From the NCBI GenBank assembly GCA_004357365.1, contig SMVT01000106.1, positions 1-32,366 of the forward strand: 32,366 bases of DNA, written 5' to 3'. A program made the translations under genes and the position numbers. The stretch's first letter is position 1. The number at the start of each line of letters is the position of its first letter. This DNA is from Nitrospina sp. (lineage in GTDB: Bacteria > Nitrospinota > Nitrospinia > Nitrospinales > Nitrospinaceae). Of this stretch, positions 8,005-15,961 are shown one piece after another. The notes under the pieces are model-generated. The model was not told where the DNA came from and did no database searches. It worked only from the letters and a program-made list of their open reading frames with translations.

Positions 8005-9329
8005 CCGGCCCAGCTTCCCCGCAACACATGGCCGCTGACCTCCTCGACCCGCACCCGGGCGAGGTCTCCGGGTTTTAAGCGGTCTTCCCCTCCCCGGAAC
8101 ACCACCATCCAGTGGTGCGGGTTTCTGCCTTTGAACGACATGCCCTGGCGCGATGTCCGGCTTTCGATCAACACCTCCACCTCCTCGCCCAGATAGGCCC
8201 GGCTGTTTTCTTCGGTGAGCCGGTTTTGCAGCTGGAGGGTTTGTTGCAGGCGGTCCTGCTTTGCTTCGTAGGGGATATCATCTGGCATCGCCAGTGCCGA
8301 AGTGTTGGGCCGCGGACTGTAGGTGAACATGTAGCTACTGGTGTAGCCCACCTGCTCCATTAACCTCAAGGTGTCCTCAAACTCCGCCGCCGTTTCTCCC
8401 GGAAAACCGACAATAATGTCTGTCGACAGGGTGATATCCGGCACCTCGCTTTTCAGTTGGGCGATCAGGTCCAAGTACCATTCGACGGTATGGCTCCGGC
8501 GCATCATCTGCAGAATGCGGTTGCTCCCGCATTGCACCGGCAGGTGCAGGTGGTTCATGAGGATATCGATGTCGCGGTAGGCCTGAATCAACTCGCCGGT
8601 AAAATCCATCGGATGGCTGGTGACGAAACGCAGGCGCTCCACGCCGGGAATGCCGGCGATGCCGTACAACAGTTCGTGGAAGGCCAACGGTTGTTCCAGC
8701 CCACGCTTGCCGTAGGCATTGACGTTCTGGCCGAGCAGAATGATCTCTTTCGCCCCGCGATCCACCAGCTGGCGGATTTCCGCGTAAATTTCCTCCGCTT
8801 CCCGTGATTTCTCCCGGCCGCGCGTGTAGGGGACCACGCAGAAACTGCAAAACTTGTCGCATCCCTTGATAATGTTCACGAAAGCGCTGGGGCCGGGGTC
8901 CTTGATCAGCGGTTGCTCCGGAATGGAATAGTTTTTCTGCGAGTCAAATTCCGTCCATAAGACCGGGCCCTCCCCCCGATTCACCCGGTCCACCACCTGC
9001 TGGATATGCTCTACCGCGTCGGGGCCGATAATGAAATCCAGGTAGGGCATCCGGTTCATAAGGGCCGATTGCTCCTGTTGGGCCAGACAACCCGCCACCC
9101 CGAGGATCAGGTCGGGATTGTCCTGCTTCAGGGGTTTTAGTCCGCCAAACAGGGAATACACCTTTTGCTCAGCCTTTTCTCTTATCGAACAAGTATTGAC
9201 CAGCACCAGATCAGCGTCTTCCACATGCGGGGTGCGCAGGTACCCGGATTGGAACAGCAAAAGCTCCATCCGGTCGGTATCCGCCACGTTCATCTGGCAT
9301 CCGAAGGTTTCCAAATAGACCTGTTTCAT
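7998..9329 (-). CDS. miaB: tRNA-2-methylthio-N6-dimethylallyladenosine synthase MiaB
   Basis: A 443-residue radical-SAM methylthiotransferase that converts i6A37 to ms2i6A37 in tRNAs reading UNN codons. The three N-terminal cysteines of the UPF0004 domain are at 11 (TFGCQMN), 47 (NTCSIRE) and 81 (AGCLAQ). The radical-SAM cluster CDKFCSFC gives Cys157, 161 and 164 and is followed by VPYTRGREKSR, diagnostic of MiaB rather than MtaB or RimO. The C-terminal 65 residues form a TRAM domain. Length is normal and the gene is complete. It converges with the 517-aa hypothetical gene with a 7-base overlap of the ends. Confidence 0.96.
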   Translation of the reverse strand: MKQVYLETFGCQMNVADTDRMELLLFQSGYLRTPHVEDADLVLVNTCSIREKAEQKVYSLFGGLKPLKQDNPDLILGVAGCLAQQEQSALMNRMPYLDFIIGPDAVEHIQQVVDRVNRGEGPVLWTEFDSQKNYSIPEQPLIKDPGPSAFVNIIKGCDKFCSFCVVPYTRGREKSREAEEIYAEIRQLVDRGAKEIILLGQNVNAYGKRGLEQPLAFHELLYGIAGIPGVERLRFVTSHPMDFTGELIQAYRDIDILMNHLHLPVQCGSNRILQMMRRSHTVEWYLDLIAQLKSEVPDITLSTDIIVGFPGETAAEFEDTLRLMEQVGYTSSYMFTYSPRPNTSALAMPDDIPYEAKQDRLQQTLQLQNRLTEENSRAYLGEEVEVLIESRTSRQGMSFKGRNPHHWMVVFRGGEDRLKPGDLARVRVEEVSGHVLRGSWAGQ

Positions 9330-9736
9330 AGGTTCAGAATTTTAACCAATTTTACCGGATTATCCAAACACGAATTTAAAAGACCGGATTTAATTTATAA
9401 CTTGTTGAAATTATAGACCTAAAATGGGCCACCCTTCGAGGCAATTTGCTCCGGAGGAGTGGGCGTTTTTGAACGGTTTTTGGCAGGGCCCTCCCTCACT
9501 CGTTTTCCCGCATAAAACAGGGCTGAAACGGGGGTTGTCTATTTAAAATCATTCCATCAAATTTATATAAATTTACTGTTATTTTAGTGTTTTTTAATAC
9601 CTATATTATTAAATTTTAAAATGTTATTGACTCTTTATATGAGTTCCCTTATATTGGAAATAATCCAGTAATAAATACAATTAGTTAGAGAATTTACAGG
9701 CAACACAGCCCAAGAAGTTTTTTGGGGAGGTAACGC
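9330..9736. other. Intergenic region between miaB and the pilus operon
   Basis: A divergent promoter region of about 400 bases. The miaB-proximal half is of mixed composition with an imperfect hairpin-forming stretch around 9430-9470. The half from about 9538 to 9660 is extremely AT-rich, with runs of A and T, and leads directly into the promoter at 9627. Such tracts act as UP elements or as targets of AT-binding nucleoid proteins in many bacteria; that is inference here. I see no gene in it. Confidence 0.5.
9627..9655 (+). promoter_or_regulatory. Sigma-70-type promoter for the XRE-pilMNOPQ unit
   Basis: TTGACT (9627-9632), a 17-base spacer and TATATT (9650-9655), close to consensus and inside a very AT-rich tract. 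Predicted initiation is near 9662, leaving an untranslated leader of about 75 bases before the GTG of the small XRE gene. The spacer and -10 include TTCC-N8-GGAA (9644-9659), a possible operator. Confidence 0.6.
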
Positions 9737-9985
9737 GTGTCCCAATTCAACAACGTTCGCAAAATTCGCGAATCCAAGATGATGAGCAAGGCCGAATTGG
9801 CTCGAAAAGCCGATGTTACGGTGCAGACCATCGACCGGATCGAAAAGGGGAACGATTGCCGTTTGGACACTAAGCGCAAGGTCATATTGGCCTTAGGGTA
9901 CAAATTGGGCGACCGGTCCAAGATTTTTGGGGACTTGGCAGAGACCGGGACCAGAAAGAAAAAAGGTCTGGCCAGCAGAAAATAA
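9737..9985 (+). CDS. Small XRE-family HTH protein upstream of pilM
   Basis: An 82-residue protein that is almost entirely one cro/C1-type HTH: VRKIRESKMMSKAELARKA, VTVQTIDRIEKGN, then RLDTKRKVILALGYKLGDRSKIFGD and a short basic tail (TRKKKGLASRK). It starts with GTG and has a strong GGGGAGG ribosome site. It lies 67 bases before pilM on the same strand, with only a small GC hairpin (GCCGC-N5-GCGGC, 9992-10006, no T-run) between, so it is probably transcribed with the pilus genes and may control them. With no sensor or dimerisation domain, any signal would have to come from DNA or a partner. The target is inferred from position only. Confidence 0.85.
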   Translation: MSQFNNVRKIRESKMMSKAELARKADVTVQTIDRIEKGNDCRLDTKRKVILALGYKLGDRSKIFGDLAETGTRKKKGLASRK

Positions 9986-10052
9986 GCCGGGGCCGCACAA
10001 CGCGGCGCCAGATAAGCAGTTTCCTAACATGGAAGAATTCAGGAGTTAATTG

Positions 10053-11132
10053 ATGTTCCTTTCAGCCAAAACACCACTACTGGCAGTAGATATCGGGTCA
10101 AATTCCATCAAGGTGGGCCGGTTGCTGGGGACCCCGGGCAAATTCGAGTTGTCCAATTTTGGAATGATGCCGCTGGATCCCGAATCGGTGGTCGAAGGCG
10201 TGGTGCAGGATGAGGACCACGTGGTCGACGCATTGACCCGCCTGGTGCATGCCGAGAACGTGGACACGCCTTACGCCGTCGCCTCGGTGGCCGGCGAAGC
10301 GGTGATGATCAAGAAGATCAAGGTCCCCATGATGTCCAAGGAAGAGTTGGAGGAGTTCATTCCCCAGGAAGCGGAGCAATACATTCCTTTTGACATCGAC
10401 GATGTGCGAATCGACTTCCAGATTCTGGAAGGCGTGTCCACCATGGAGGAACATGAATTCGAGGAAGAGGAAGATAAGCAGGAGATTCTCCTGGTGGCGG
10501 TCCAGAATGAAATAATCGACAGCCGGTCCAACGTGTTGACTGCAGCGGGGCTCAAGCCGTGCATCATCGACCTGGATGTGTTTGCCATTGTCAATGCCAT
10601 CAGTATTTCCAGAAATCTTCAGGATATGGGATCAGTCGCCCTGATGGATCTGGGTGGCGCGTTCACCCATCTCAACATTCTTATGGACGGCGTGACGTCC
10701 TACACCCGGGACATTCCCATCGGACAGGATGCCTGCACGACCCAACTGATGGCCAAATATGAGATGGAATACAGAGAATCGGAAAGCATTAAAGTGGGAG
10801 CGATTCCCGAAGATGCCAACAAGGAAGAAATCATTGATTTGATCATCGAATCCTACGAACCCATTCTGGAAGAACTGCACAAGTCGTTCGAGTTCTTCAG
10901 CACCACCTCCAACAGCCAGGTCGAGCGGGCCTTTCTGTGCGGGGGCGGGGCTATGATTCCGGGTGTGGATGGACTTTTGTCGGACCGCCTGGGAGTGCCG
11001 GTGGAGATTTTCAATCCCCTCGAGGCGGTTAAATTGGGAGCCAGAAAATTTGATCCCCAAAGTCTGAGCCAAATGGCTCCTATGGCTACCGTGGCACTCG
11101 GTCTGGCCACCCGAAGGTTTGATTACATATGA
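10053..11132 (+). CDS. pilM: Type IV pilus assembly protein PilM
   Basis: An actin-like (FtsA-related) cytoplasmic ATP-binding protein, 359 residues, that binds the cytoplasmic tail of PilN and anchors the inner-membrane alignment complex. Visible motifs are LLAVDIGSNSIKVG at the N-terminus (phosphate 1), the PilM-typical EEFIPQEAEQYIPFD, ALMDLGGAFTHL (phosphate 2), and LCGGGAMIPGVDG (adenosine motif). An acidic loop EFEEEEDKQE follows the third of these strands. I start at the ATG, seven bases after AGGAG; the track adds a preceding TTG codon. The stop overlaps the pilN start as ATGA, indicating translational coupling. Confidence 0.95.
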   Translation: MFLSAKTPLLAVDIGSNSIKVGRLLGTPGKFELSNFGMMPLDPESVVEGVVQDEDHVVDALTRLVHAENVDTPYAVASVAGEAVMIKKIKVPMMSKEELEEFIPQEAEQYIPFDIDDVRIDFQILEGVSTMEEHEFEEEEDKQEILLVAVQNEIIDSRSNVLTAAGLKPCIIDLDVFAIVNAISISRNLQDMGSVALMDLGGAFTHLNILMDGVTSYTRDIPIGQDACTTQLMAKYEMEYRESESIKVGAIPEDANKEEIIDLIIESYEPILEELHKSFEFFSTTSNSQVERAFLCGGGAMIPGVDGLLSDRLGVPVEIFNPLEAVKLGARKFDPQSLSQMAPMATVALGLATRRFDYI

Positions 11133-11764
11133 TTACGATCAATCTATACGATTATAAAACACTCGTCCGCGATGTCGGCATCCAGAAGAACCTGACCTGG
11201 GTGGCCATGGGGGTTACGATTTCCTCCCTCTTGTGCTTCATGATCTGGATATTCCAGAACATCCTGATCGGAGGCCTGGGAAGCGATTTGGCCGAATTGG
11301 AAACCCAGGTGGCCACCGCCACGCCGGACTATAACGTCGTCCAAAAGATGAAAGCCCAGAAAAAGAAATACGGGGAAATTATCACTGGCATCGATAAGTT
11401 GCGGTCGGGCCAGGCGCACACCACGGAATTTCTGGAGGACATGGGCCGGGCGATTCCGGAAGGCGTCTGGCTGAAATCCGTACAGCAGATGGATATGGAA
11501 GAAATCATGAAAGAGAAGATTCCATTTTTGTTTATTTCTTATGACAAAAAAAGCAAAAAAAAGGGGAAGGGAGACAGGTTCATCGAGTTGAAAGGCGTTT
11601 CCCAAAACGATCAACCGATTGTTCACTTCCTCGAGCAATTGAGAGCGTTTCCGTATATTGACGCCGTGGTGCTCCATGAGTCAAGCCGGAAATGGATCGA
11701 AAACGTACCGGTACAGGAATTTTCGATTTATTGTCATTTTCTGAAACCCGAATCTGCTGCCTGA
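11129..11764 (+). CDS. pilN: Type IV pilus inner-membrane protein PilN
   Basis: A 211-residue bitopic protein with a short cytoplasmic tail, one TM segment (about 23-45, WVAMGVTISSLLCFMIWIF) and a periplasmic coiled coil plus ferredoxin-like domain. It pairs with PilO and, through its N-terminal INLxP-type motif, with PilM. Here that motif reads INLYDYK, lacking the usual LP residues, which is a noticeable divergence. A lysine-rich segment KKSKKKGKGD sits in the periplasmic domain. Identification rests on position (pilM-N-O-P-Q order, ATGA overlap with pilM), size and topology more than on sequence signature. Confidence 0.88.
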   Translation: MITINLYDYKTLVRDVGIQKNLTWVAMGVTISSLLCFMIWIFQNILIGGLGSDLAELETQVATATPDYNVVQKMKAQKKKYGEIITGIDKLRSGQAHTTEFLEDMGRAIPEGVWLKSVQQMDMEEIMKEKIPFLFISYDKKSKKKGKGDRFIELKGVSQNDQPIVHFLEQLRAFPYIDAVVLHESSRKWIENVPVQEFSIYCHFLKPESAA

Positions 11765-11774
11765 AGGTGGATGA

Positions 11775-12422
11775 ATGAATCTGAACAAGTTGTTTGACAA
11801 AATACCTTACGGGACCTTCGCCAATTTCACGCCCGCGCATTTTTGGGGGATGGGCGCCGCGCTGGTCGTGGCGATCGTGGTGGCCAGTTATTTTCTGTTG
11901 CTCAGCCCCAATATCGATGAGATGGCGCAACTGGATAATAAAATAGAGGAGGCCAGCAAAAAGCTGGACCTCTACCTGACCGAGGGGGCTAAAAAAGAGG
12001 CGATCACCAAAGAGGTGGCGGCGCTTTCCGGAACCCTGGTGGAGAAAAAACGTCAACTGCCTCTGGCCAGCGAGGTCCCGCAACTGATTCATAAAATCGC
12101 CGACATTGGAGAGCTTCTGGGCCTGGATATTGTCGCCTTTAAACTGGAGCCGGCCAAAGACAATGATTTCTACAAATCCATTCCGCTGTCCGTGACGGTT
12201 GCCGGGAACTATTACCAGACAGCCGGATTTTTCGATGCCCTGCAGAACCTGTTGCGGGTCGTAAACATCGAAAAATTCACAATGGGCCTGAAGCCGGGTT
12301 TCAAGATCGTCACCAATGAGGAAGGCGAACCGGAGCAGGAGCAGATCAAAATCCTGCAAACGGAAATCAGCGCCAGCACGTTTGCTTATATCGAAGGTTC
12401 CGAGTTGTCAGACAAAAAGTAA
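11775..12422 (+). CDS. pilO: Type IV pilus inner-membrane protein PilO
   Basis: A 215-residue bitopic protein with one TM segment (about 24-45, FWGMGAALVVAIVVASYFLLL), then a coiled coil (DEMAQLDNKIEEASKKLDLYL) and a PilO-type ferredoxin-like domain (SVTVAGNYYQTAGFFDALQNLLRVVNIEKF). It would heterodimerise with PilN and dock PilP. The ATG follows a GAAGGTGGA ribosome site, 10 bases after pilN. The PilO signature of a small-residue turn before a phenylalanine-rich helix (YYQTAGFFDAL) supports the call. Confidence 0.9.
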   Translation: MNLNKLFDKIPYGTFANFTPAHFWGMGAALVVAIVVASYFLLLSPNIDEMAQLDNKIEEASKKLDLYLTEGAKKEAITKEVAALSGTLVEKKRQLPLASEVPQLIHKIADIGELLGLDIVAFKLEPAKDNDFYKSIPLSVTVAGNYYQTAGFFDALQNLLRVVNIEKFTMGLKPGFKIVTNEEGEPEQEQIKILQTEISASTFAYIEGSELSDKK

Positions 12423-12427
12423 AAATA

Positions 12428-13987
12428 ATGACCGCCATGAATGGGCACTCAATGAATCAATTAATGAAAATCAATAAAAAGTTCATCGTTGTTCTGGCGA
12501 TCGGGATGTGGGTTGCCACCCATAGCCTGTGGGGTGCGGATGCGTGGGCCAAGGCCAGCTCGAAAACCAAGCGAAGCCTGTCTCAAGAGTTGTATAACGT
12601 CGGTGGATTTGGCCGGGAAAAGCGAATCTTGTCCAAAAAAAGAGTGACCCCCAACATGCTTACCCAGCCGAGAATCCTGCGCGCTTTGGGAATGTCCAAC
12701 GAGCATGTGGCACTGGTCAATGATGTTTACAAACGTACGTTCAAGGCGAGTGACTTTTACAGTAAGAAATTAAAGCAGATTCGAAATAATTATAATCGCC
12801 GCCACATCACACAGAGCATCCGGTTTTTCCGGTCCGCCGTAGGGCGGAAATTTGTTCGCCTCAACGCCCAGAAATTGACCAAAAGCCAGAGGGCATACCA
12901 TAACTTTTTAAACAAAGTTGTTAAAAAGATGCCTAAAAATAAGCGCCTTCAACTTTTTGATCAGTTCGAGCGGGCCGTGAACGGAGTCGACCAGCTGTTC
13001 GATTACCAGAGCTCCATTCTGCGCCTGACCAACCCGGTGAATCGGCAGTTCAATGCCCCTCATGCGGATGTCCTGGTCAACCGGTTGCGGTCGGAACTCA
13101 GGGAGCAATTCCGCTCTTGGATGATACTGCGGTATATGTTCGATTACCAGTCGCTGTCCAACCGTGAACTCAAAAAACTGGTGGCTTTTTTCCGGTCTCC
13201 TGCAGGCCAATGGTTCAACAGTGTGGACCATAAGGGGAACCTCGCCGGGTTTGCCACCATCAATCGGAAAGCTCTGAGACGAATGGAAAAAATTCTCCGG
13301 GTTTTGGAATCCGGGCGCCAGGATATCCAGACCACCAAAGTGGTGTTTGCGCCCGGTCTTCGGTATATGTTTTCTGAGAAGCGCGATCCGTTTGATCCCC
13401 TGATCGTTCCTGAGGAAGAGAAAAAGAAGAAAAAAGGGAAGAGAGCGCCCGGCGCCGCGCCTAAGCCGAAAGACGGTAAACCCACGCAGTCGGCCGTGGT
13501 GGTCCTGGCAACCAAAATCGACGGCCTGCCGGCTATTCCTTTTGAATTGTACCGGAGAATCAAGGAAAGCAACCCGCGGCTGTATTCGGACCTGGAATAC
13601 TACGGAGCGCTGTTCAGAAACAAAAGAGGCCTGCAAGGTATGAAAATGTCCGAGCTTGAGGAAGAAATCAAGCAGTACAACAAATTGATCAATAGAGCAC
13701 GCGAGGAAACCGAACTGTTGGTGCAAACACCGTTGCAGTCCCGTTTTGGCCAATTGAGGCTCGCCGGAGTGATCTGGGATGAACAGGAAACCGTGGGTCT
13801 GATTCAAACTCCGGATGGTAAGGGCCATACCATCCGCGTGGGATCCTTTGTCGGCCCGGATTTCGGCGTGGTTCAATCCATCGGGCTGGACCGGGTGGTC
13901 GTGCTGGAACAGCTTCGAAAATATGATGGAAAAATTATTACACAAACACGATTTATTGAATTTCCCAAACCAGACGAAGAGGAGTGA
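12428..13987 (+). CDS. pilP: Extended PilP: secreted DUF2059-like double repeat plus C-terminal PilP domain
   Basis: A 519-residue protein in the pilP position of pilMNOPQ, about three times the usual PilP length (about 175). A signal peptide lies within residues 14-40. Two regions then carry matching motifs, RFFRSAVGRKF (132-142) and AFFRSPAGQWF (253-263), resembling the FYxSpxG signature of DUF2059. RDPFDPL (319-325) is the PilP-type motif, but a lysine/proline linker and a coiled-coil segment (about 330-435) separate it from the C-terminal PilP beta-domain (443-512: LAGVIWDEQETVGLIQTPDG, then VGSFVGPDFGVVQSIG and VVVLEQ). There is no terminal-lipid cysteine near the start, unlike many PilPs. 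Four in-frame ATGs (residues 1, 4, 9, 13) lack a clear ribosome site, so the start is uncertain. Linking the inner-membrane PilNO to the PilQ secretin is its expected role; the N-terminal half has no known function. Confidence 0.85.
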   Translation: MTAMNGHSMNQLMKINKKFIVVLAIGMWVATHSLWGADAWAKASSKTKRSLSQELYNVGGFGREKRILSKKRVTPNMLTQPRILRALGMSNEHVALVNDVYKRTFKASDFYSKKLKQIRNNYNRRHITQSIRFFRSAVGRKFVRLNAQKLTKSQRAYHNFLNKVVKKMPKNKRLQLFDQFERAVNGVDQLFDYQSSILRLTNPVNRQFNAPHADVLVNRLRSELREQFRSWMILRYMFDYQSLSNRELKKLVAFFRSPAGQWFNSVDHKGNLAGFATINRKALRRMEKILRVLESGRQDIQTTKVVFAPGLRYMFSEKRDPFDPLIVPEEEKKKKKGKRAPGAAPKPKDGKPTQSAVVVLATKIDGLPAIPFELYRRIKESNPRLYSDLEYYGALFRNKRGLQGMKMSELEEEIKQYNKLINRAREETELLVQTPLQSRFGQLRLAGVIWDEQETVGLIQTPDGKGHTIRVGSFVGPDFGVVQSIGLDRVVVLEQLRKYDGKIITQTRFIEFPKPDEEE

Positions 13988-13996
13988 GGACGTATC

Positions 13997-15961
13997 GTGA
14001 ATACACCAATTAAAAGTCAATTCATGTTTGGTTTGATTGCCATAATCCTCGGAGCGGGTCTGGTTCTTTCAACTGTTTATGGTGCCCAGGCGGACACCGG
14101 CTCAGGGAAGACCGCCCAATCTGCAATTGGAAACAAGGCGGTCGCCAAAAAATCGATTCAAATCATCCCGGCCAAGGGCAGTATGTCGCAAAGAATGCTG
14201 ATGGCGCAGGCGGCGGCAGACACGCCTGCCGGAACGCTGTCCCGCATTATCGATTTGCAGACCGCGCAGGAGAACGGCGAGGTTTCCATTCGGTTAAGGG
14301 CCTCACAGGGTTTGGAATACACCGCGTTCAAACTGGTGGATCCATTGCGTTTGGTGCTCGATTTCCCCAATATGGAAAAAGGTGAATTGAGCGGGATCAT
14401 GGAAGTGAATCAGGGCGTGGTCAATACCATCAAGCCTCTCTATTTTGAAGAAGCGAAGGTGTTGCGGTTGGAAATCGGGCTCAATAAAGCCGCCTCTTAC
14501 GAAATCCTCCGCCCCAGTTCCTACGAGATGGTAATTCGACTGAAAGACACCAGCGCGCCGGTCCTGGAAGCGCAGGCGCCGCCGGAACAACCGGACGCCG
14601 CTCCCGGACCGGAACCCATGGCGATGGCCCAAAGCGAACCGGCCACCGAACAGGACCTCCCGTTGGGAAGCAATGCCGCGGAGATGGATTCCTGTGCGCC
14701 CCTGTTGGGAGGTGTGAAAGACAGCTTCTCGATGGATTTCCAAAACGCCAATATCAAAAACATCTTCCGCATTATTGCGGAAGTCAGCGGATTCAACCTG
14801 GTGCTGTCTCCGGATGTCGCCGGCGAGGTGAACATCCGCCTGATCGATGTTCCGTGGAACCAGGCGTTTGAAATCATCCTGGAAAACAACGCTCTGGGAC
14901 GGTTGTGCGAAGGCAACATCATCCGCATCGTTCCCAATGCAACCCTGTTGGCCGCGCAGGTGGCCGAACCGTTGATCACGGAGATGATTCGGATCAATTA
15001 TGCCGATATCGCCGAAATGATCAAAAACCTGCAGGGGTTGAAGAGTCCCAGAGGCAGCATCATCGCCGATGTCCGGACCAATACCCTGATCTTGACCGAT
15101 ATTCCGGACAAAGTGGAAGAGATGATCTCGGTGATCAAAACCCTGGACGTGAGAACCCCGCAGGTAATGATCGAAGCCAAAATTATTGAAGTGGTAAGAG
15201 GTTATTCTCAGGAAATTGGAATTGAGTGGGGCTTCTTTACGGAAAGAGTTAATTTTGGTAGAACCGACGGTTTCCCCGCTGTCATTACGACGGGTGGCGA
15301 CCGTTTTGTCCGATTCCAGGACGATCAGGATGTTATTGACAATGGTGGACGCGATCCCGGGTTTGTTGTGGATTTGGGCACCGCCGGCACGCCCGCGGGT
15401 CAATTCGGTATCCTGCTTTCAACCTTTAATTCGGACCATATGTTGGACATCCAATTGGAAGCTTTGGAAGAGCAGGGTAAATCCCGGACTATCGCCAATC
15501 CCAAAATCACCACCCTGGATAACAAAGAAGCCAAAATCCAGAGTGGCCAGCGGATTCCCGTGCAGACGTCGTCGGCCAACGAAGGCACCAAGGTGCAGTT
15601 CGTGGATGCCAACCTGGAACTCAGGGTGACGCCGCATATCACTGCGGATGAGCACATCTATATGAAAATCCTCGCCACCCAGAACAACGCCGACTTCGGT
15701 AATACTGTTCTCGGTATCCCGACCATCATCACCAAGGAAGCCTCTACGGAAGTTCTGGTGGCCAACGGCGCCACCACGGTGTTGGGCGGGCTCTATCAGA
15801 AAGCGACCTCGGAAAGTAGTAGAAGTGTCCCTTTCTTTTCCGATATTCCCATCATCGGTTATCTGTTCAAAAACCGGGCCGAGACCGACGACATTTCCGA
15901 ATTGCTGATTTTCGTGACTCCCACCATCGTGAGGAGTGATATGTCGTTCTCCAAAAGATGA
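13997..15961 (+). CDS. pilQ: Type IV pilus secretin PilQ
   Basis: The outer-membrane pore through which the pilus passes, 654 residues. Domains: signal peptide (1-30, ending near VYGAQA); a single AMIN domain (about 84-183) that would bind peptidoglycan; a proline-rich linker (190-220); an STN-like domain (243-315, FSMDFQNANIKNIFRIIAEVSG); one secretin N/NolW domain (327-388); and the secretin beta-barrel core (395-645) with the family ending VPFFSDIPIIGYLF and LLIFVTPTIV. Many PilQs have two or more AMIN domains; here I see one. It starts with GTG, six bases after GAGGA, which overlaps the pilP stop. The stop overlaps aroB as ATGA. Confidence 0.95.
   Translation: MNTPIKSQFMFGLIAIILGAGLVLSTVYGAQADTGSGKTAQSAIGNKAVAKKSIQIIPAKGSMSQRMLMAQAAADTPAGTLSRIIDLQTAQENGEVSIRLRASQGLEYTAFKLVDPLRLVLDFPNMEKGELSGIMEVNQGVVNTIKPLYFEEAKVLRLEIGLNKAASYEILRPSSYEMVIRLKDTSAPVLEAQAPPEQPDAAPGPEPMAMAQSEPATEQDLPLGSNAAEMDSCAPLLGGVKDSFSMDFQNANIKNIFRIIAEVSGFNLVLSPDVAGEVNIRLIDVPWNQAFEIILENNALGRLCEGNIIRIVPNATLLAAQVAEPLITEMIRINYADIAEMIKNLQGLKSPRGSIIADVRTNTLILTDIPDKVEEMISVIKTLDVRTPQVMIEAKIIEVVRGYSQEIGIEWGFFTERVNFGRTDGFPAVITTGGDRFVRFQDDQDVIDNGGRDPGFVVDLGTAGTPAGQFGILLSTFNSDHMLDIQLEALEEQGKSRTIANPKITTLDNKEAKIQSGQRIPVQTSSANEGTKVQFVDANLELRVTPHITADEHIYMKILATQNNADFGNTVLGIPTIITKEASTEVLVANGATTVLGGLYQKATSESSRSVPFFSDIPIIGYLFKNRAETDDISELLIFVTPTIVRSDMSFSKR

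Noticed and set aside
12908-15403. Long minus-strand ORFs (12908-14020 and 14303-15403) opposite pilP and pilQ
   Set aside because: Antisense shadows; the plus-strand genes have clear families and operon spacing.
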